Below, in pieces: positions 43,372-51,500 of a stretch of 54,569 bases of DNA. Location: the NCBI GenBank assembly GCA_023663725.1, contig JAMPGX010000004.1, forward strand, positions 1 to 54,569. Reading direction: 5' to 3'. Each line of letters opens with the position of its first letter. The stretch's first letter is position 1. Position numbers and translations under genes: made by a program. This DNA comes from a bacterium (lineage in GTDB: Bacteria > Bacillota > Clostridia > Lachnospirales > Lachnospiraceae). The notes beneath the pieces were generated by a model. That model made no database searches and had not been told where the DNA came from. It saw only the letters and a program-made list of their open reading frames with translations.

Positions 43372-46300
43372 ATGCAATTAAGTGCTGATGTGGTACGGGA
43401 GCTGATTGTAGCCATAGGGTTTGTTCCACAAAATGGGAAAACCGGTATCTATTACAAAACCTATGTTTCCCATAAAGGATACACTATTTTTGTTGACATG
43501 AACCAGGGATTATTTATATATGACGCAGATGTCAATGACGGAGACTCTGTAATCAAAGTTTGGAATGAGGCATCAAGTAATTTTTCGTATGCGGAGAATC
43601 TGGTCGTATTGGAATGTATTAATCATCTGCTTGTAAAGGGATATGCTCCATCCTGCATAGAATTGGAGAAAACCTACCCATCCGGACATGGTCACTCCGG
43701 TCGGCTTGATATCCTGATCAGGTCTGAAAATGGTAAGCCATTTCTCATGATAGAGTGTAAGACCTGGGGAGAGGAGTATGAAAAAGAACTCAGGAAAATG
43801 CTGAAGAATGGCGGCCAATTGTTCCCCTATTATTCGAGTGATCGAGACGCTGACTATCTGTGTCTTTACAGCTCTCGTATGCAAGGCAAAGTTGAGTATG
43901 AAAATGCGATCATTGACGTTGATCCGGCATGGCGCAGTTTGTCTGGTGTGAAAGAGATTGTTGATCATTGGAATAAAAATTACAGGGATAACGGAATCTT
44001 TGATGATCATGCCTTCCCCTATCATGTTAAGCACAAAGCCCTGGTCTATAGCAAATTAATGTCGTTGCGGGAGGAGGACAGTGGGAAGATATACAATCAG
44101 ATTATGGAGATCCTGCGACATAACGCAATCTCTGACAAATCGAACGCGTTTAATAAACTGTTGAATCTATTTGTGTGTAAGATTGTCGATGAGAATAAGA
44201 ATCCTGACGATGAACTGGAATTCCAGTGGCTGGAGACTGACACGGATGAAAGCCTGCAGATGCGGTTGAACGATCTCTATAAAGAAGGGATGCTTCGCTT
44301 CCTGGATATAAAGGTGATAGACTACGCGCAGGAGGATGTGGCACAGCGCCTGCGCAGCGCGGATCTGGACCCGGAAACCAGGCAGTGGATCATGCGGATG
44401 TATACGGATACCAGACTGAAAAAGAGTCCGAATTTCGCGTTTGTGGAGGTCCAGGATGAAAAGACATTTGCGCTGAATGCAAAGGTGGTTCGTGAGATTG
44501 TTTTATTATTGCAGGGCTTTAAGTTTCGATACGAGCAGAGACATGAATTCCTGGGTAATTTTTTTGAATTATTGCTCAATACCAGCATGAAACAGGAGGC
44601 AGGGCAGTTCTTTACTCCCGTACCCATTACGCGCTTTATCATTTCATCGTTGCCCCTGCGCTCGCTTGTGCAGCGGCGGGTGGATCAACGCATTCCAGAG
44701 CCGTTGCCAGCCGTGATTGACTATGCCTGCGGAAGCGGACATTTTCTGACAGAATATATGTCCCAAATGCAGAAAATAATTGATTCAGAGATCGAGCTGG
44801 GCAAAGCGGCACCCGATGTCAGAGATTCTTTCCTGATCTGGCAGGGGATCAGGAAATTTCTGTGGGCGCAAAATACGGTATACGGAATTGATTTGGATAA
44901 CCGTCTTGTTAAGACTACCAAGGTGAGCGCATTTTTCAACGGTGACGGTGAAGCGCAGATTGTCTGGGCAAATGGATTGGATCATTTTACAAGATCTGAT
45001 GCCTACAGGGGAAAACTTGCCTGTTCGGACGGTATGGATAATGGGCAGTTTGATATTTTAATCTCCAATCCGCCGTATTCTGTGGAAGCATTCAAGAGTA
45101 CTGTTAATTACGGTGAGCAGTCTTTTGAACTGTATCCATATCTCACAGATAATAGTTCGGAAATTGAGTGTCTTTTTGTAGAGCGTATGAAGCAGTTGTT
45201 AAAAGTGGGGGGGTGGGCTGCTGTAGTTTTGCCCAGCACAATTCTGACCAGTACGGGAATATATGCCAGGGCAAGAGAGCTTCTTATGAAGTATTTTCAG
45301 GTGATAGCAATTGTCGAGATGGGTTCCCAGACTTTTATGGAGACGGTGACAAACACGGTTATTTTGTTTCTGGAGCGTCGGAGTAATGATGATCACAGGA
45401 TGATTAACCGTGCCATTGACAGATTTATCGACACAAAGCAGGATGTCACTGTGGCGGGGATCGAAAATGCTTTTTCTACATATGTTGCCAATGTGTATGA
45501 GGAATTGCCCTTTGCTGATTATATCAGCTTCCTTAATGGGACTCCGACGGAGAACACAAAGAAGCATGAACTATATCAGGACTATAGGGAATCATTTGGC
45601 AATGATTATCTGGAAAAGGCAATTATGTCCGAGAAAGATAAAATGCTCTATTTTCTACTGACCTACAGTCAGAATATCGTGTTGATTAAAACAGGGAAGG
45701 GAAAACAGGAAAAACAATTCCTGGGGTATGAATTTAGCAAGAGGCGGGGGCATGAGGGATTACACTGGTTGCCTGGCGGGACAAGATTGTATAATGAAAG
45801 TGACCCGACTGATCCGCTGAAGGCCAGCAGTTACATATATCGCGCTTTTTTGGGAGAAGAGGCTCCGGTTGATGGGAGTATGGCACAGAATGTGTCGTAT
45901 GGGCGCCTAAGCAGCTTCCTGGAATATGGCACAGGCAAGTTTGACAAGAGGATAAATCTGGGTAAGCGAATCCGAATTCGATCGCCGCATCCGATGGAGC
46001 GGTTGGAGAATCTGGCCAATATTGTCAGCGGAGTCACCTATGTTAAAGGCGATCAGATTTATGAGGAGAGCCATAATATTGTCCTGACCGCGGATAATAT
46101 CTCGATCGACGGTAGTTTCCAGATTGCCAAGCTGATTTATCTGAGAGCAGATATGGATTTAGACAGCACAAAGCGGCTCTGTAAAGGTGATATATTCATT
46201 TGTCTGTCCAGCGGAAGCAAAGAGCATGTGGGAAAATGCGCTGTGATCGAGACGGATACACCTTATTATGCGGGTGGCTTTATGGGAATAGTGCGCACAA

Positions 46301-47142
46301 AACAGGAAATTATCCTGCCCAAATATTTATGGGCGGTTCTTTCGTCAGCGCCCTATAGAGCGATACTCAGCCAAAACAGCACGGGATCTAATATTCATAA
46401 TATTGGCCGTGTGCTCAGTGATATTAAAATACCTGTATTGCCGCTTGGAATACAGCAAAAAATAGTCAGAGAAATAGAAGCGCTGGAGAAGGAGTATGTA
46501 TCGCTTCACGATGAAATAGAACAGAACAATAAGGCAATTGAACGTCTTTATGACGAGGCGGCTTCCTACCCAGAGAGATTGCTGGGACAGATAGCGCAAT
46601 GTAATCCGCCTAAAGCGGAAATTGCGGATATTACAGATGATACTCTGATCAGCTTCGTTGAAATGGCTGCTGTCAGCAATGATGGATATATTGTCGGGGC
46701 AATAGACCGTCCATTGGGGGATGTACGAAAAGGTAGTTACACTTATTTCCGTGATAAAGATATCATAATAGCGAAGATAACACCGTGTATGGAAAATGGG
46801 AAGTGTGCTTTGGCTCAGGGCATGACAAATCAAATCGGAATGGGAAGCTCTGAGTTCCATGTGTTGCGCTGCGACAGCGATATACTCCCCAGATATCTCT
46901 TTGGATATCTGAACCGCGCTGTGATACGGATTGAGGCGGAGAAGGTTATGACTGGAAAGAGCGGACACCGCAGAGTTCCGATTACATTTTATCAACAATT
47001 GAAGTTACCTCTGCCGACACTTGACGACCAGAAAAGGGTTGTTGATGAATTGGAAAGGTATGAGAGAAAAAATCTACAGATTAAGGAGCGTTTAAATGAA
47101 TTAATTCGTTTCAAAGCTTCTGTGATAAAGAAATATTTGTGA
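43372..47142 (+). CDS. Single-chain restriction-modification enzyme (nuclease-methylase-specificity)
   Basis: A 1256-residue protein. Residues about 90-135 hold a PD-(D/E)XK nuclease core (GRLDILI with Asp113, MIECKTW with Glu128 and Lys130), as in HsdR N-termini. Residues about 390-700 are an N6-adenine methylase of HsdM type: FFELLLNTSMKQEAGQFFTP, SAM motif VIDYACGSGHFLTEY, catalytic motif SNPPYSVEAF. Residues about 860-1256 resemble an HsdS subunit with two target-recognition domains (SGVTYVKGD...; LISFVEMAAVSNDGYI) separated by conserved helices (QQKIVREIEALEKEYVSL). No separate HsdR, HsdM or HsdS gene lies nearby, so it is type IIG-like. AAGGAGGTG precedes the ATG. Its base composition is more AT-rich than its neighbours, which suggests transfer. 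Confidence 0.9.
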   Translation: MQLSADVVRELIVAIGFVPQNGKTGIYYKTYVSHKGYTIFVDMNQGLFIYDADVNDGDSVIKVWNEASSNFSYAENLVVLECINHLLVKGYAPSCIELEKTYPSGHGHSGRLDILIRSENGKPFLMIECKTWGEEYEKELRKMLKNGGQLFPYYSSDRDADYLCLYSSRMQGKVEYENAIIDVDPAWRSLSGVKEIVDHWNKNYRDNGIFDDHAFPYHVKHKALVYSKLMSLREEDSGKIYNQIMEILRHNAISDKSNAFNKLLNLFVCKIVDENKNPDDELEFQWLETDTDESLQMRLNDLYKEGMLRFLDIKVIDYAQEDVAQRLRSADLDPETRQWIMRMYTDTRLKKSPNFAFVEVQDEKTFALNAKVVREIVLLLQGFKFRYEQRHEFLGNFFELLLNTSMKQEAGQFFTPVPITRFIISSLPLRSLVQRRVDQRIPEPLPAVIDYACGSGHFLTEYMSQMQKIIDSEIELGKAAPDVRDSFLIWQGIRKFLWAQNTVYGIDLDNRLVKTTKVSAFFNGDGEAQIVWANGLDHFTRSDAYRGKLACSDGMDNGQFDILISNPPYSVEAFKSTVNYGEQSFELYPYLTDNSSEIECLFVERMKQLLKVGGWAAVVLPSTILTSTGIYARARELLMKYFQVIAIVEMGSQTFMETVTNTVILFLERRSNDDHRMINRAIDRFIDTKQDVTVAGIENAFSTYVANVYEELPFADYISFLNGTPTENTKKHELYQDYRESFGNDYLEKAIMSEKDKMLYFLLTYSQNIVLIKTGKGKQEKQFLGYEFSKRRGHEGLHWLPGGTRLYNESDPTDPLKASSYIYRAFLGEEAPVDGSMAQNVSYGRLSSFLEYGTGKFDKRINLGKRIRIRSPHPMERLENLANIVSGVTYVKGDQIYEESHNIVLTADNISIDGSFQIAKLIYLRADMDLDSTKRLCKGDIFICLSSGSKEHVGKCAVIETDTPYYAGGFMGIVRTKQEIILPKYLWAVLSSAPYRAILSQNSTGSNIHNIGRVLSDIKIPVLPLGIQQKIVREIEALEKEYVSLHDEIEQNNKAIERLYDEAASYPERLLGQIAQCNPPKAEIADITDDTLISFVEMAAVSNDGYIVGAIDRPLGDVRKGSYTYFRDKDIIIAKITPCMENGKCALAQGMTNQIGMGSSEFHVLRCDSDILPRYLFGYLNRAVIRIEAEKVMTGKSGHRRVPITFYQQLKLPLPTLDDQKRVVDELERYERKNLQIKERLNELIRFKASVIKKYL

Positions 47143-47220
47143 TCGAGATAAAAGAAAGCAGTATCAGTAGGGGTAATACCGGAAGAGGTATCCTATAAAA
47201 AGAAATATGGAGGGTGAGCA

Positions 47221-49554
47221 ATGAAATTCAGCAACGGATGTTGGTTACAGAAGGAGGGCTGCGGGTGCTTTGCGCCGACGCAGGCCTATTTTACCAAGGT
47301 GACTGGCACGGCGGTGAGCATATGCGCTCCCACCGGCCATATTTACAGCAAGGGGGCTACTCTGGGAGGCATTAATCTGACCGTGAGGATCACATCTCCG
47401 CGGGTGAATGTGTTGCGGGTACAGACCTATCACCATCTGGGCGCGGTGGTATGCGAGCCTGCCTTTGAGCTGAAGCTTGAGGAGTGTCCTCTGGATGTGA
47501 CAGAGACACAGGAGCAGATCACGATAAGGAGCGGCAGTCTGACTCTGGAGATCACGAAGAATCCCTGGTCCATGGCCTACAAGCGGGACGGTAAGCTGCT
47601 GACCCGCAGCGCAGGCAAGGACCTGGCGCTGATGAAGACCGATTGGAAGGGTGAGTACTATGATCAGGGCGACCATGTGGATACCTATATGCGCCAGCAG
47701 CTGTCTCTGGGCGTTGGGGAATTGCTCTACGGTACAGGTGAGCATTTTACCCCCTTTGTCAAGAACGGTCAGAGCATCGATATCTGGAATGCGGACGGCG
47801 GCACCAGCACCGAGCAGGCGTATAAGAATATTCCCTTTTATCTGTCCAACAAGGGGTATGGCGTGCTGGTAAACCATCCGGAGAAGGTGTCCATGGAGCT
47901 GGGAACCGAGATGGTGACCCGCGCGGAGTTCTCCGTGGAGGGCGGGTATCTGGATTATATGCTGTTTGACGGGCCCACCATGAAGGATGTGCTGACCGCG
48001 TACACGGACATCACGGGCAAGCCCTCCCTGCCTGCGCCCTGGACCTTCGGGCTGTGGCTGTCCACCTCCTTTACCACCAGCTATGATGAGAAGACGGTGA
48101 TGAGCTTTATCGATGGGATGCTGGAGAGAGGAATTCCGCTGCGCACCTTCCACTTTGACTGCTGCTGGATGAAGGAGTTCCACTGGTCCAACTTTATATG
48201 GGACGAGAGAGTGTTCCCTGACCCTGAGGGAATGCTGAGGCGCATTAAGGACAAGGGCCTGAATATCTGTGTGTGGATCAACTCCTATATCGGTCAGGAA
48301 TCCTGTCTGTTCAAGGAAGGTATGGAGAAGGGCTACTTTATCAAGCGCCCTAACGGTCAGGTCTATCAGTGGGATATGTGGCAGCCGGGCATGGCGATCG
48401 TGGACTTTACGAATCCGGAGGCCTGGAGATGGTTCCAGGACAAGCTGGAAGTGCTGCTGGATATGGGTGTGGACTGCTTTAAGACGGATTTTGGCGAGCG
48501 GATTCCGACTGAGGCGGTGTATTTCGACGGCTCAGACCCGAAGAAGATGCACAATTATTATACATACCTCTACAATAAATGTGTTTATGAGCTGTTGGAG
48601 AGGAAGCGGGGCAAGGGAGAGGCGGTGCTGTTTGCGCGCTCTGCCACCGTGGGCGGCCAGAAGTTTCCAGTACACTGGGGCGGTGACTGTTGGTCCGACT
48701 ATGAGTCCATGGAGGAGAGCCTCAGAGGGGGCCTGAGCCTGCTGATGAGCGGATTTGGTTTCTGGGCTCACGACATCGGCGGCTTTGAGCATACTTCCAC
48801 GCCGGACGTGTACAAGAGATGGGTTGCCTTTGGCCTGCTGTCCTCCCACAGCCGTCTCCATGGCAGCACCTCCTATCGGGTTCCCTGGGTATACGATGAG
48901 GAGGCGGTGGATGTGTGCCGGTTCTTTACCAGACAGAAAGCCCGCCTGATGCCCTATTTGTATGAGACCTCCATCTATACCAGTCGCACTGGTATTCCGA
49001 CGATGCGCAGTATGGTGATGGAGTATACGGCGGACAGGAACTGTAGCTATCTGGATAAGCAGTACATGCTGGGCGACAGTCTGCTGGTGGCCCCGATCTT
49101 CAATGAGGAGGGCATTGGGGAATATTATCTGCCCGAAGGCACATGGACAGATTTTCTCACCGGACAGGTACAGGAGGGAGGTAAGTGGTACAGCGCCAGG
49201 TACGATTACTTCAGCCTGCCCATGATGGTGAAGGAGTGTTCCATCATCGCCCTGGGCGCCCATGATGACCGGCCGGATTACGACTATGCCGACGGCGTGG
49301 AGCTGCGGATCTATGAGCTTCAGGGCGGGGCCAGCGCCGAGAGGACGGTATATGGCATGGACAATCGGGCGGAGCTGACGATCAGGGCTTCCCGCCATGC
49401 GGGAGCTGTCACCCTGGATGTGGAGGCCTCCAAGCCCTATACGGTGCGTCTGGTGAATGTGCAGGCGGTATCCGCGGAAGGAGCCGATTTCCGCATTGAG
49501 GGAAGCGATACTCTGGTAACGCCAAGGGCGGCTCATATGGTGGTGAACTGCTGA
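47221..49554 (+). CDS. GH31 alpha-xylosidase
   Basis: A 777-residue cytosolic GH31 enzyme of the YicI type that would remove terminal alpha-xylose, for example from xyloglucan oligosaccharides (isoprimeverose). The nucleophile Asp is in CFKTDFGERIPTEAVYFDGS (near 423) and the acid/base Asp in HWGGDCWSDYESMEESL (near 490). The sequence matches the YicI pattern closely, including DGSDPKKMHNYYTYLYNK. GGAGGG precedes the ATG. It is monocistronic between the restriction-modification gene and a terminator. Confidence 0.92.
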   Translation: MKFSNGCWLQKEGCGCFAPTQAYFTKVTGTAVSICAPTGHIYSKGATLGGINLTVRITSPRVNVLRVQTYHHLGAVVCEPAFELKLEECPLDVTETQEQITIRSGSLTLEITKNPWSMAYKRDGKLLTRSAGKDLALMKTDWKGEYYDQGDHVDTYMRQQLSLGVGELLYGTGEHFTPFVKNGQSIDIWNADGGTSTEQAYKNIPFYLSNKGYGVLVNHPEKVSMELGTEMVTRAEFSVEGGYLDYMLFDGPTMKDVLTAYTDITGKPSLPAPWTFGLWLSTSFTTSYDEKTVMSFIDGMLERGIPLRTFHFDCCWMKEFHWSNFIWDERVFPDPEGMLRRIKDKGLNICVWINSYIGQESCLFKEGMEKGYFIKRPNGQVYQWDMWQPGMAIVDFTNPEAWRWFQDKLEVLLDMGVDCFKTDFGERIPTEAVYFDGSDPKKMHNYYTYLYNKCVYELLERKRGKGEAVLFARSATVGGQKFPVHWGGDCWSDYESMEESLRGGLSLLMSGFGFWAHDIGGFEHTSTPDVYKRWVAFGLLSSHSRLHGSTSYRVPWVYDEEAVDVCRFFTRQKARLMPYLYETSIYTSRTGIPTMRSMVMEYTADRNCSYLDKQYMLGDSLLVAPIFNEEGIGEYYLPEGTWTDFLTGQVQEGGKWYSARYDYFSLPMMVKECSIIALGAHDDRPDYDYADGVELRIYELQGGASAERTVYGMDNRAELTIRASRHAGAVTLDVEASKPYTVRLVNVQAVSAEGADFRIEGSDTLVTPRAAHMVVNC

Positions 49555-49598
49555 TCGACATACTGATAAACGGTTAGATTTTCCGTTCATCCGTATAG

Positions 49599-49648
49599 CA
49601 ACAGGGAGATGCCGCGGCCTGGCGGTATCCCCCTGTTGTTTTATTTTA
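49599..49648 (+). terminator. Rho-independent terminator
   Basis: CAACAGGG (49599-49606) pairs with CCCTGTTG (49631-49638), with an inner ATGCCGC/GCGGTAT helix, followed by TTTTATTTTA. Confidence 0.8.
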
Positions 49649-50086
49649 TATGTGAAAAAGACGCTGGCAAATCTTTTTCGCCTCCTCTGAGAATTCCACG
49701 CGATCAAGATAATCTGCCACTTTTACTTCCATGATTTCCACAGGCAGACATTTTTCCCGCGAGACCCACTGCCATCCATCAATCTTCTCAAAGGAAGCGG
49801 CGCTGACCTTGTACACGTATCCGACGCCATTGGGATCTAGTGAGCCATACTTCAGCAGCACTTTTCCATTTATGCATTCAAAATCTCTCCTTCCCTCCGG
49901 ACTGTCAGGATACCAGCGGATCGGCAGGGCGAAGGGGATCACCTCATCTATTGTCGCAGCCGCGTAGATGGCCTTCAGAGATTCTATGTCACACTCACCG
50001 GCGGCTTGCTGCGGAAGGAGCACATCCAACCGATATTGGCTGCCGTGATATAGATACTGCGGTTTTTCAGGCATATTTTCAAGCAT
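49646..50086 (-). CDS. Unknown conserved protein with N-terminal HGS motif
   Basis: A 146-residue protein. It begins MLENMPEKPQYLYHGSQYRL and has AIYAAATIDEVIPFALPIRW, GVGYVYKVSAASFEKIDGWQ and EIMEVKVADYLDRVEFSEEA. Similar short proteins are common in Clostridia as I recall, without known function. The LYHGS start and the later strand with an acidic C-terminal half faintly recall ADP-ribosyltransferase-fold proteins, but I cannot identify a catalytic triad. It is monocistronic on the minus strand, with a GGAGG site next to the start. Confidence 0.65.
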   Translation of the reverse strand: MLENMPEKPQYLYHGSQYRLDVLLPQQAAGECDIESLKAIYAAATIDEVIPFALPIRWYPDSPEGRRDFECINGKVLLKYGSLDPNGVGYVYKVSAASFEKIDGWQWVSREKCLPVEIMEVKVADYLDRVEFSEEAKKICQRLFHI

Positions 50087-50140
50087 AAATTATTCCTCCA
50101 AACTGAAAATGTATAGAAATTATAGCAAAAATTTTCACAC

Positions 50141-50169
50141 TTGACAAACCTATGCGCATATGTTATCCT
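50141..50169 (+). promoter_or_regulatory. Promoter of the riboswitch-CDF transcript
   Basis: TTGACA (50141-50146), a 17-nt spacer and TATCCT (50164-50169). The spacer carries a perfect 10-nt palindrome TATGCGCATA (50151-50160), a candidate operator. Confidence 0.7.
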
Positions 50170-50206
50170 ACAACCACTCTTTGCACTGCATATTGATCTA
50201 CAGTAC

Positions 50207-50287
50207 AAACTGAGCAGACCGTGGCACACGCCATGGGGTCGGGTCACGGAAGTGACAGTGGAAGCTTACATCCACGGGACAGTAGTT
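50207..50287 (+). ncRNA. NiCo-type (czcD) riboswitch aptamer
   Basis: The stretch has the pattern I recall for the NiCo riboswitch: AACTGAGCAG at the 5' side, GTCGGG in the middle, and a final hairpin AGTGG...CCAC followed by GGGACAGTAGTT. AACTG pairs with CAGTAGTT to close the aptamer. These riboswitches bind Co2+/Ni2+ (and possibly iron) and turn on CDF exporters. The terminator at 50269-50315 shares the 3' part of the aptamer, as expected for a transcriptional on-switch. Confidence 0.75.
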
Positions 50288-50315
50288 GCGTTTACTGTTC
50301 TGCGGATGTTTTTTT
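50269..50315 (+). terminator. Riboswitch terminator
   Basis: A 16-bp stem (50269-50284 with 50293-50308) with one mismatch and two G-U pairs, followed by seven T residues. The 5' arm includes the CATCCACGGGACAGTA part of the aptamer, so the two folds exclude each other. Confidence 0.8.
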
Positions 50316-50356
50316 ATACTTGTATAACAGTAGACAATCGCGAAACCCTTTACCTG

Positions 50357-50507
50357 CAGTACCGAATTGTGTATATTGTATATTCCATAAGCAATGCCTC
50401 GTGTTACGGTTTGCAACCGTAACACCACGAACCGAGAGCGTGCTTGCGTTGGAATGTACAATGTACACAATGACACTCGCAAAGTAACTGGCTTACGCAA
50501 ATGCTTA
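50357..50507 (+). repeat. Dispersed structured repeat, copy F
   Basis: The shortest full copy (~151 nt). It starts CAGTACCGAATTGTG and ends near ACGCAAATGC. The 22-bp helix contains two G-U pairs on this strand; the next helix is GCAA/TTGC. One inner hairpin, GTTACGGTT/AACCGTAAC, is present; the GGTAC hairpin of other copies is missing. It lies between the NiCo-type riboswitch and the CDF gene, in sense orientation. Confidence 0.85.
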
Positions 50508-50577
50508 GGTATAACAGAGTGGTGAGGAGAATTAACTTTGGCGATGGATGCCATAGAGCGGCAATGAGGAGGTCAGC

Positions 50578-51489
50578 ATGCGAAAAAATAGGACTACAGC
50601 GGAGACAGATTTTCAGAGGGTGGCGGACAGGGTTTCGATCACTACCATTGCGGCCAATGTGACTCTGTCAGTGCTCAAGCTTCTGGCGGGGGTAATTGCT
50701 CATTCCGGCGCGATGATCAGTGATGCCATACACTCCGCGTCCGATGTGTTCAGCACGGTCATCGTCATCATAGGTATTCGGATGGCTTCCAAGGAGTCGG
50801 ACAGGGAGCATCCCTATGGGCATGAGCGGCTGGAGTGCGAAGCGGCAATCATTCTGGCGATGGTTCTCTTCATGACCGGATTTGGCATCGGTACAAAGGC
50901 TTTGCAGAATATCCTGGGGGGCAATTACGAGGGTCTGCAGGTGCCTGGTGTGCTGGCGCTGATCGCGGCGGTGGTGTCCATTGCCGTCAAGGAGGGTATG
51001 TACTGGTATACCCGCCATTATGCCCAGGCCATAGACTCCAGCGCGCTGATGGCGGACGCCTGGCACCATCGCTCCGACGCCTTATCCTCCATTGGAGCCT
51101 TTATCGGCATCGCCGGAGCCAGGCTCGGTTTTCCCGTCATGGATTCCATCGCCAGCCTAGTGATCTTTGTATTTATTATTAAAGCGGCTTACGATATTTT
51201 CAAGGACGCCATGGATAAGATGGTAGACCACTCCTGTGACGAGGAGACGGAAGCGCAGATTCAGGCCTGTGTCATGAAAAATGACAAGGTGCTGGGGGTG
51301 GATCTGCTCCACACCCGCATCTTTGGCAACAAGATCTATGTGGATGTGGAGATTGAGGCGGACGCCGCCTGCACCCTGCTGGAAGCCCACGGTATAGCGG
51401 AAGCGGTACACGATAATATCGAGAGAGATTTTCCCAAGGTGAAGCATATCATGGTGCACGTGAATCCGGCCCAGCAGGGCGGGCTGTGA
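50578..51489 (+). CDS. Cation diffusion facilitator (metal efflux)
   Basis: A 303-residue inner-membrane metal/proton antiporter of the CDF (FieF/CzcD) family. It has about six membrane segments; metal-binding pairs lie in SDAIHSASD (near 43-51) and ADAWHHRSDALSS (near 158). A C-terminal cytosolic domain (about 210-300) contains HTRIFGNKIYVDVEIEAD and HGIAEAVHDNIE. The upstream NiCo-type riboswitch suggests cobalt, nickel or iron as substrate. GAGGAGG precedes the ATG. Confidence 0.92.
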   Translation: MRKNRTTAETDFQRVADRVSITTIAANVTLSVLKLLAGVIAHSGAMISDAIHSASDVFSTVIVIIGIRMASKESDREHPYGHERLECEAAIILAMVLFMTGFGIGTKALQNILGGNYEGLQVPGVLALIAAVVSIAVKEGMYWYTRHYAQAIDSSALMADAWHHRSDALSSIGAFIGIAGARLGFPVMDSIASLVIFVFIIKAAYDIFKDAMDKMVDHSCDEETEAQIQACVMKNDKVLGVDLLHTRIFGNKIYVDVEIEADAACTLLEAHGIAEAVHDNIERDFPKVKHIMVHVNPAQQGGL

Positions 51490-51500
51490 CGCCGCCAGAG

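Noticed and set aside
50357-50507. Treating the repeat as a second domain of the riboswitch
   Set aside because: Near-identical ends occur next to unrelated genes (thrS, histidine kinase), so it is an independent element inserted in the leader.
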